A stretch of 64,000 bases of DNA, taken from positions 124,001-188,000 of the forward strand of contig JAENRU010000432.1 in the NCBI GenBank assembly GCA_016647705.1, written 5' to 3'. Source of the stretch: Eucommia ulmoides. Lineage: Eukaryota; Streptophyta; Magnoliopsida; Garryales; Eucommiaceae. The position numbers and the translations under genes are program-made. Positions 56,053 to 64,000 of the stretch are shown here, piece after piece (the first letter of the stretch is position 1; the number at the start of each line of letters is the position of its first letter). Below the pieces are notes generated by a model, which was given only the letters and a program-made list of their open reading frames with translations, had not been told where the DNA came from and ran no database searches.

Positions 56053-57302
56053 TGTTGATCCCTAACAACGCTGGATGTCAAAATAGCATCGACTTGGTGC
56101 ATTTTCTTACTGGACACGGTGTATGGGCACTGGCAGGGTCGTTGCCAGGGATGGCACCAACTTGGTGTATGTCGATAAACGGCAGCGTTGTAGCACAACA
56201 CCAGCGGGCGTTGGGCTTTTTGTTTGGCAATTCTAAACGCAATGCTTGGATCGGTGCTATATGGGTGCATTGCAATGAGCAAGACCTTGGCACGGGATAA
56301 CAGAAGACCCTGGAAGAACGATGTGGCGTTGGACCAAGCTATTGGGCAGGCGTTGGTAAAACGGTGCACTGTAGGGCAATGTGGTCACATGTTGGCAGTG
56401 TCGACAGAGGATGCCAGAATTGGAGGTTTCGTGGGAAGTCACGGGACAATAGAAGACCTCGGTGCGGTACTGAAGTAAAACAATACAACGTAGGCCCAAC
56501 GCTACGTTGTGAGCAGAGTTGTACAGGATGTAATGCATCGTTGGGAGGCGGTGCAGTTTGGTCCTGAAAATCCGTATGGGACGGTGGCAGTCGTTGAGCG
56601 CAACGACGCGTTCTGACCATGCAGGTGGCATGGCAAGACGTTGGGGAACGTCGACTAATTTTGGGGCGAGATAGCAACAGGTAAGACGTTAGGACGGTGC
56701 AAAAACGCTAGAAGATACTGAGCTCACGGTGAGCTGGTGGACTGGTGGTTACCAGGCATGTACAGAACATGTGGGAACAGTTATGGTGCAGTTCAGTGGT
56801 GTTTTTGGTGGGTTTTCAGATAGAAAACAACCTCCTGGTGTGCCGATACGTATCGGGACACGTGTCGATTGTTTGCCTATGCAGTTGAAGCTGTCAACTG
56901 CCATCTTTTTCCTATAAATACTGTTGTTTTGGGTCTGTTTTAGGGTGCTGATTGTACTGTTGCAGATTTTATAGACTAAGTATTGTATTTTGGTTCCTGT
57001 AACCTGAGTTAAATTACTACAAGGTTGGGTTTTCCGTAAACATTTGTGTTCCGTTACGTGGGTGCGTTTTCGATATCGTTTCACTGCAATTCCGTTGTAT
57101 TACGTTATAGGAACATGTGTGTATACATATTTTTGGTGTAGTTTCTGTTGTGTGGCAGTACAATCATCGGGCTGCTAGTTGTCGGTGTAATTAGGCCATC
57201 ACACGATTGGAATTTCTATGGTAAAAATTTGACCCTGTGACATGTAGAATGGCCATTTATTTTGCAAGAAATTAAATTTATGATTTAAATAGCTTGCGAT
57301 AA

Positions 57303-58739
57303 AATATAATTTATAAATTTAATTCATCTTCATGTAAATGATCATTTTATTTAGTTTGACTGATTGCTTACATGAACCTTTTATTTAGTTTGATTGAATT
57401 GCAATTTACACAGATATCCCGTGTCATTCAGATTTAAATATAACGGTTAAATAATTAACAAACATTTAAAAAACAATAAATTTACCCTTATACCTGATCC
57501 CAAAAAAAAAGAGGGAAAAAAAAACAAATGGATATTATTCAACCCAACCTAAGATATAAATGTCAGTTAATATTAATTTTTTATTTTTTATTTTTTAGAT
57601 TTGACTGTTAATTTTAATGAAAAAAATAAAATTATTGCACTTTACTTTGAATCATAAGAGTAATTTTCGTGTAAAGTATAATTCAATCAAATCATCAAAA
57701 CAAATTCGTATTAACTAAAAAATTATAAAATATTGACATGATGGAATGGTTATATTTAATATTTTTAAAATTTTGAATTGAATAGATTTTTTTTTTAATT
57801 ATTTTAAATAACTAGGCTATAACTCACACAAATACCATTTTTTGAATAATAATAAGGTTATAACTCATAAAAATACCCTTTTGACTATTTTTATCTTATA
57901 ATTATATCTTGTCGAATTAAAGAATTGTATGATTAAAATTTTAAATCCTAGACAATAAGAGAATTATAAGTACTTAATAATTTTTTTTAAAAAAACATAT
58001 ATGGACAATAATATATACGAGTATAACTCGCTAAAAATACTAGTTAGATAATTTTATGTCATAATTATATTTTGTTTAGTGAACAAACTATTTGATTAGA
58101 AATCAAATCCAAGGTGTAGCTCACTAAAAATAATTTTTTGACTAATTTTATCTTCTTGATTTAAAACTAAAATTATGGACAATTTCAAAGTTATAACTCA
58201 CTGAAAATATTATTTTGATGACTTTTATTCTATTATTTTATTAAATTATATTTTTAAATATATCATTAAAAACACTATTTTTTTGTTATATAATAATTAT
58301 ATTTTTGGTAGAGTTAATTAAATTGTAAATGCACTTAAATATAAATTGAAAACATGGACAATTTATCAATTAATGCCAAAAATTTGTAATGACTTCAAAT
58401 TGGTATATGAAGTTTTAATTTTTAAATGATTTTTTGTGAAATTCAAATTTCATATTACAAATTACATAAATCAAAAGATTATTATTATTATTATTATTAT
58501 TTATTTATTTTTGCAAATTGATTAAAAATACATTATTTTTCAAATTACAAATTACATGACATAAAAAGAAATTAATATAACTCCTCTTGATTTTCTAAAA
58601 TGCTATGAACGTCTGAGTGTCTTGATTTTGCTCAAGACATATAGCCATCTACTCCACTAAACTTAAAACATTTTTCTCTAACAACAATTCAATCTTGTCT
58701 CTCATTCTTCAAATGGGTAATTGTTAGAAACATATTAGG
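57303..58739. other. Duplicated AT-rich intergenic sequence (unit 2)
   Basis: Collinear with 43070-44719, including the gataactcg/ctcactaaaaataa phrases, with a (TTA)n run at about 58480-58502 in place of the T-run in unit 1. No gene is visible. Confidence 0.6.
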
Positions 58740-59180
58740 GAAAACGTTTTAGGTTACAACAAAAGGGGGCTTGAACGACAATTCCGTTAGCCACTAAAAA
58801 TTCATTGTTTAGCCGCTAAAGGTTTTAGTGGCAATTCATACAACTGCCGCTAATAGTGCAGTTGCTATCGGTTATAACGACTAATTTATAATTGCTGCCA
58901 AGATTTAGCCTTTAAATATTTTATGTTTAACGACTATTTAGATTTCATATAGTAACAAATTTAAATGCAACTAAAAATAAATAAATAAAAATATTATTTT
59001 TTTAATATATATTTACTGGCAAATATAGATTTAACAACTGAATATAAAAGATTGAGAGGCTATTTAAATTTTGTGTAGTGACAAATTTAAATAACATTTT
59101 TTTTCTTATATTTAGCGGTAATTAACGATTTAGCGGTAAATGATTTGCATTTACTGGATATTGCATTTTTTGTATAGAGG
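58740..59180. mobile_element. CACTA-like non-autonomous remnant
   Basis: The left side reads ggttacaacaaaaggggg, close to a CACTACAACAAAA terminus. It is followed by several ttagccgctaaa / ttagcggtaa words in both orientations. Possible right ends are ttttgtgtagtg (59069-59080) and ttttttgtatag (about 59167-59178). Subterminal repeats of this kind are typical of En/Spm elements. No transposase is present. Confidence 0.4.
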
Positions 59181-59569
59181 CAACTTTAAATGCCATTAAA
59201 AATTAATGTTAATGTTTATTTTTTATATATAATGGCAAATGATAACTTAACCAGTAAATTTTTCAAGAGAATCTCATTGAAATGAGATGAACTTTAGTAA
59301 TTAATTACCAACAAAATTCCAAATGAGAATACAAATAATTGAGAACATGAATCAAATTCCCTAAACAATGCCCAAAAAACCAAATATATCAATAAAATAA
59401 TATTAAATTGAGCTCCGAATTTAACGTAAATCAATAATCTAATCTAATAATCTCTAAATTCCCTTAGAAGAGTAGAACCAAAATCAAACTCCCAATTAGG
59501 CAAAAAAAAAAAAAAAAAAAAAAATCGCACCTATACGTATGCAGATAAAAAAAAAAATAATTAAATATT
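59181..59569. other. AT-rich intergenic sequence
   Basis: No gene is recognisable. There is an A-run at about 59503-59524. Confidence 0.5.
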
Positions 59570-60559
59570 ACAGTGGCATTCACACAAAAATTTGGCATAA
59601 TCCCATTTATCTATATGTATAACTTTAACCCCCACTTCTCTTATAAATATGTGTATATATCATTTTATTTCACTATCACTTTCAAAATATCAATATATGA
59701 TTCATTCTCCCACTTCTCAATCATCTTAACATAATATCAAGAGCAAGTCTTTCCTGAACCTATTCTTCCTAAAATTTTCGTAACCCTAAAGCTTTCACCG
59801 CCCCGCTTTCATTATTATCCCAAGATTTTCGTCGCTACTGTAGGCCTTATCCTTGCTCCGGTATCAACAACCACCATACCACCGTCTTCGTCTTGAAAAG
59901 ACGAACACAACACCACCAAAACCACTGCCATTGGAGCACAAACGCGCTCTCATATGCCTCCAACAGTCCGTTGTACCACCACACTTTGTCGTCACGGATT
60001 TTGGGCTCTACCGCCTCAAACATGGCACCAAATTCACCTCACGATACACCATCAGAACTGTCTCGATGAGACGATTCAAACCACACAGACGTTCTCAGTT
60101 GCACGAGCCTGCACGCGCGGCTCGTAACCTCTGTCTGTGCTTTGCTCGTAGATCCACGCGCCTAATAGGTGCTTCCACTGCCATGTTAGCCCTAGCTGCC
60201 TAGTCAGTGCCCACCTCAGCGCCCAGTCATCGCCACATCATTATGTTAACTACCATGCCATCTGTTGACCGCCACGCCAGCGCCACTCAGCCTTTCAACT
60301 GCCACGTCACCAGTTTGGCTAAGGTAAATCTCTTTGACCGATTCAGGGGTTTTTAAACCTTTTTTTTTTTTTTGAAAAGTTGGACTGGGTCCTGGAGTTT
60401 TTCGAAGTTTTGAATTTGTTTTCGGCTTGAGTTTGGTGATTTGAGGCTCACAAAATAAACTTCATTTTATATATTTGTGGTTTTTACACCGGTTCATCTC
60501 CCTCTTTGCTTCTATGGTTGAATCGGATTTACCTTGAGTTATTACTATTGTTCTGGATG

Positions 60560-61375
60560 AATCCAATTATGTTGTGTGGGCTCAGAAAATGTTTGGTTTT
60601 CTCCGTGGACGAAAATTGTAGGGTTACGTGACTGAAGATATTACTGAAACCAAGAAAAAGGATGACGAAGATGCTGACAAGTACATTGACCGTCTAGAGA
60701 ACTGGGATAGCAAAAATCACTAGATTCTCACATGGTTACGTGCCACCATTATCCCAAAGATCAAATTTTAATTTGGTGCACTCCATACTACTAAAGAAAC
60801 TTGAGATCTTCTCTAGCAGCGCTACACTAAGGTAGATCTTTCAAATCGGTATCGTCTTCTTTCCACTCTTCATAACATACGCCAAGAACCTGAGCAATCT
60901 CTCAATAATTTTCTATCTTAGATGACTGCCGTGTGGAATCAGTTGATTCTCATTGAGCCAACATGGGAATGCACAAAAGACGCTAATGTTCATGGAAAAT
61001 ACCGAACTGAGACACATATTATGCAATTTTTGATGGGCTTAAGAGAGAAATTTGAGCCTGTACGAGCTTCAATCCTACATTAAGGCACGATACTTTCCCT
61101 AAACAACGTCATTTCTGATCTACTCAGTGAGGAAACTCGTCTTGCCACATTACAAGGATCTAATACAGATGTTACCCTTACAACACTAGTTGCTCCTGTA
61201 CCACCAGTTGCTCTCACCACACCAGTTGTGAAGGCTAACCCATTCCAAAAGCCCGTATACTGCAGGTATTGTCATTCACAAGTGCACGAATTGTTCAAAT
61301 GTTCTTCTCACCTGTGTAAAGTCTGCAAAAAAAATGAGCCACTTCCTTGGAGACTGTCCTAAACTTCCATCTGAA
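60560..61375 (+). pseudogene. gag: C4 gag with zinc knuckle
   Basis: The reading includes KYIDRLENWDSKNH, RYRLLSTLHNIRQEPEQSLNNFL, MTAVWNQLILIEPTWEC and MQFLMGLREKFEPVRASIL, matching the copia gag (UBN2-type) domain. It ends in a Cys/His-rich stretch (YCRYC and CKVCKK then, after a one-base shift, SHFLGDCP). At least five stops interrupt it. This gag segment is what C1 and C2 lack. Confidence 0.8.
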
Positions 61376-61559
61376 AATCAATCAAATGGGAATCAATATC
61401 TCTCTTGAGGCTCTCGCAATCGGTCTTATTCTAAGCCAAGGAATGTTGTTGTTGTAGCCACTGATGCTACACCAACTTCATCTAGCTCACTACCTAATTG
61501 GAGTGGTATCTAAACTACAGTTACTCAAACTTTAAATAAAACTTGTAATAATATAGCCA

Positions 61560-62130
61560 TGTCAGCTATACCAGGTACATCCTAATGATATTTTGATTCT
61601 ACCTATTGTAATCACATTACTTTTGATGTCTCTATCTTTTTCTCTAAAACTCGTGATGACCATGCACTTACTATTCACACTGCTAATGGATCAAATATGT
61701 TGGTTAGCCACACTGGATATGTTGATAGTTCTCATTTGTCTCTCCCCAACACATATTTGGTCCCTAATCTCACGTTTAATCTTATATTTGTTGGACAACT
61801 ATGTGATCTTGGACTTAACTTGCATTTTTTTTCAACTGGTTGTCCTGTGCAGGACCCTCAGACAGAAAACTCCTTGGAATCGCCATAAAGTTGGATGCCT
61901 TTTTGAGCTCACTCACCTCCAAGTCCCATATTCACTATCACCAAATCAACCAGCCACATCTATTCTAGCACTCTCACCCATGGAATTGCGGCACTCTCGA
62001 TTAGGTCACCCTTCACCAAGCCGTCTATGGTCTCTTATTTCTAATGGTCAGTTAGGTTCAATCTTTTCATTGTATTCATTGTCAACTTTCAAAACAATCA
62101 GCTTTACCTTTTAATGAAAGTTAATATGTT
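61560..62130 (+). pseudogene. C4 protease and integrase zinc finger
   Basis: FDSTYCNHITFD marks the protease zone, with the DSGA motif decayed to DSTY. It is followed by SLPNTYLVPNLTFNLIFVGQLC. After a frameshift, MELRHSRLGHPSPSRLWSL and CIHCQLSKQ complete the HHCC zinc finger. Confidence 0.8.
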
Positions 62131-62149
62131 TCTCTTGAACCTTTTGAGT

Positions 62150-62770
62150 TAGTACATTCTGATATTTGGGGGCCTTCTCCTCATGTATCAATGGGTGGTG
62201 CTAACTATTTTGTTATATTTGTAGATGACAATTCTCGTTATACCTGGTTGTTTATTATAAAAAACAGATTTGAACTCTTTCAAATATATTATGACTTTTC
62301 TTCTATGGTTTAAACTCAATTATCTCGGAATATCAAAGTTTTTCGTTCAGATAATGCAATGGAATACAAAGTCCGTGTCTTTTTAAACCTACTTCACAAA
62401 AAATGGCACGTTTCCCCACCATTTGTGCCCTGGGACCTCCCAACAAAATAGACAAGATGAATGCAAACATAAACATATTCTTGATACCATTCGTGCTCTA
62501 CTCATTTCGTCATCATGTCTTAAATGTTTCGGGGGTAATCCTACCTTAACCGTAATATAAACAACCAACCGTGTTCCTTCTGCCACAATCCAGAATCGGT
62601 CCCCATTTGAACGTCTTTTCGGTAAACCTACTGATTACTCTGAACTCAGAATCTTTGGTTGCGCTTGTTTTGTTCTTCTCAAACCATATGAACACAACAA
62701 ACTGCAACCAAGGGCTTACATGTGTTGTTTCATTGGATATGGTATTGAACATAAGAGGTATTAGTGATGG
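62150..62770 (+). pseudogene. C4 integrase core
   Basis: FVDDNSRYTWLFII and IKVFRSDNAMEYK carry the first two Asp of the DDE triad, and DECKHKHILDTIRALL carries the Glu. Downstream ELRIFGCACFVLLKPYEHNK and CFIGYGIEHKRY are the usual end of the domain. All three catalytic residues are visible but in different frames. Confidence 0.8.
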
Positions 62771-62796
62771 GATCCTATTTTAAGACCCTCCGTATC

Positions 62797-64000
62797 TGTC
62801 ACACCCCACCCTGGACACTCGTCATGCGGGGCTGGCGTGACGACAACAGAACAACACACTGAACGCCAAACCAACTAGGAAACGACAAAGGACATATACC
62901 AAATGAATATATACAACCACAAATGTCACCAGATACAACCTCTCTAGTTAGGGACACACCCGTTCCTAGAAATAATATTAACACAAAAATATAAACAACC
63001 AAGAACCTCTCACAGGTTCGCTTCAGACAGCTCCTCCTAAAGTTACTCCCACGCTATACCAACACCGGACTCTACCTAATGCCAGTAAGGGACTGACTCC
63101 TATGCTGTTGTACCTGTGAGTGTACTGCCTTCTCAGTAAAAATATTTTATAATAATAGTTTAATCTACAGCATCTAAATGAATCAAGCGTATATATGTAA
63201 ACAGTGAAAATAAATCAATATATATAAGTTCCACTCAAACCCATTCAGTATATAATACCAATCACCATATATAAGTAAATCACCAAATATAAGTAAAACA
63301 CCATATTTCAAAACACCACACTATCACACCACTCACTAGCCAGCTATAGCGATTGTTTAACCTCACGATCGGGAGTTGCAACGGTACCGTAACCATCCGT
63401 AGAATATGCCTTCCTAGCGGACCTAACTTCGCAGATCACCACCTACTGAATGTCTCCGGAGGCTATAATATAAATCACCATATAATATAAATCACCACCT
63501 GCCGGACCACCCTCCGAACAAGACAAACTATGGTATAGTCAACTCAAAAATATTATCATCAAATCACAAATCAAAATCCATCTGCCGGACCACCCTCCGG
63601 ACATACCATAATATAAATCACCATCTCATAAATACCATCAAAATCACCAACGTCCACCTATTTTTCTCAAAACCAACTTTGAAATCCGAAAATTCATATT
63701 TTTCACTTTTGATTGAAAACCGTCTAATTTTAACAAAACCATTTTTCCCCTTTATATTTTTAGAAAACCAAATATTTTCTATCCTCTTTTGAAACCACCA
63801 AATTTTAACGAAAATCTATTTCTGCCAACTCACCCAAAATCCAACGAAAATTATTTTAAATCCTTCTTTTCAGAAACCAACACAATTCCCCAAAAATTCG
63901 TTTTACCAACTCACTCTAAAAACCTGCTTGATCCATATAATTTTGAAATTATCTAATTTAAATACAATTATTTTCCATCATATATATATATATATATTTA
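62797..64000 (-). mobile_element. Ty3/gypsy-type LTR, 3' end, running off the window
   Basis: On the plus strand it begins TGTCACACCCCACCC after GTATC (62792-62796), the reverse complement of the ggggtgtgaca end at 16272. Shared blocks are ggcgtgacg, gtacctgtgagtgtact, and acctcacgatcgggagttg with ggtaccgt. Copies of ctgccggaccaccctccgg at about 63495 and 63580 replace the CCCC/GGGG minisatellite of the relatives. The start of the LTR lies beyond 64000. Confidence 0.75.

Larger units (their letters stand above)
53300..57242 (+). mobile_element. Gag-only Ty3/gypsy element (TR-GAG type)
   Basis: LTRs of about 1.2 kb (53300-54505 and 56053-57242) share caacgctggatgtcaaaa and end gaccctgtgaca, with perfect TGTAG duplications (53295-53299 and 57243-57247). 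The interior is only 1547 bp and codes for gag alone. No protease, reverse transcriptase, RNase H or integrase motif was found. A purine-rich ggtgggggtgg sits before the 3' LTR. The sequence after the 5' LTR, gtgggtctcagagtagg, is a poor match to initiator tRNA-Met. This fits the published plant class of terminal-repeat retrotransposons with a gag domain (TR-GAG), or an internally deleted element. Confidence 0.88.
52739..57302 (+). pseudogene. LEA-2 (NDR1/HIN1-like) family pseudogene 2, split by a gag-only gypsy element
   Basis: Coding parts are 52739-53299 and 57248-57302. The start codon has become ATA and a stop follows a few codons later. A four-codon insertion (YITT) precedes the membrane segment (VFQTIIIIVFPLVIM). 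The frame then holds through FKTRKVKLSSVAVFDGA and VTVKNPNFGHYEF, past the position where copy 1 is shifted. A private one-base loss at about 53103-53107 breaks it. It also has the gtgaattgatg lesion shared with copy 1, and a stop in the C-terminal piece. The element at 53300-57242 sits inside the conserved MNCS motif, duplicating TGTAG. Confidence 0.85.
52190..58946. repeat. Segmental duplication, unit 2
   Basis: Collinear with 34076-44925 once nested elements are removed. It contains the CACTA-like right part, a TATA box (52532-52541), a C3 solo LTR, LEA-2 pseudogene 2 split by a gag-only element, and the downstream AT-rich sequence. Confidence 0.9.
59570..62796 (+). mobile_element. Ty1/copia element C4, 5' part with gag
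   Basis: The 5' LTR ends ctcaatcatcttaaca and is followed by taatatcaagagcaagtc, a decayed version of the C1 primer-binding site. LTR and leader match the reverse complement of C1/C2. The LTR's first bases are diverged, so the start is approximate. On the plus strand follow gag, zinc knuckle, protease, zinc finger and integrase. At 62797 a gypsy LTR interrupts it, and the rest is outside the window. Many stops and frameshifts are present. Confidence 0.85.

Overview
This window looks like intergenic heterochromatin from a flowering plant, probably a eudicot. It is very AT-rich and full of (TA)n tracts. Almost everything recognisable is transposon: LTR retrotransposons of Ty1/copia and Ty3/gypsy type, Helitron ends with a captured plant gene piece, CACTA-like remnants and a possible SINE. 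I see no intact protein-coding gene. The only host gene is a LEA-2 (NDR1/HIN1-like) gene, present as two broken copies. The only other host-derived coding piece I recognise is a tocopherol O-methyltransferase-like first-exon fragment inside a Helitron.

Layout. 1-7631: copies of an AT-rich repeat family, a possible SINE (2110-2300), a copia 5' LTR with primer-binding site (2853-3232) cut by a deleted gypsy element (3233-4598), and two copies of a small signal-peptide-like ORF (5184-5279 and 5742-6014, minus strand). 7632-16272: a long gypsy-type solo LTR with TTAAT target-site duplications, split by copia element D (8611-14580, minus, CCGGC duplications). 16273-20313: the rest of the split repeat, a Helitron 3' end at 16565 with the methyltransferase fragment at 18790-18975, and a CACTA-like piece. 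20314-34075: copia C1 (minus, AAAAT duplications), into which a gypsy solo LTR went (24808-33901, minus), into which a second Helitron went (25307 to about 31640). 34465-42460: C3, a small non-coding copia-like element (AAAAG duplications), filled by a gypsy-type insertion (35314-41660, GATAA duplications) that carries a striking array of about 26 GTGTT-ACATTC-AACAC units. 42466-43069: LEA-2 pseudogene 1. 44926-48854: a copia LTR and a gypsy LTR truncated at a deletion junction. 48855-58946: a second copy of the C1/flank/C3/LEA-2 block, with copia C2 truncated, C3 reduced to a solo LTR, and LEA-2 pseudogene 2 split by a gag-only gypsy element (53300-57242, TGTAG duplications). 59570-62796: copia C4 (plus), same family as C1/C2 but keeping gag, cut by a gypsy LTR (62797 to window end, minus).

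History read from the nesting. C1/C2 and C3 were present before the block was duplicated. One LEA-2 frameshift is shared by both copies and so also predates the duplication. Later events differ by copy. Copy 1 gained the two gypsy insertions and the Helitron. Copy 2 gained the gag-only element and lost C3's interior. Each LEA-2 copy then took its own further lesions. Class assignments of LTR-only elements rest on end sequences, target duplications and length, not on database searches.
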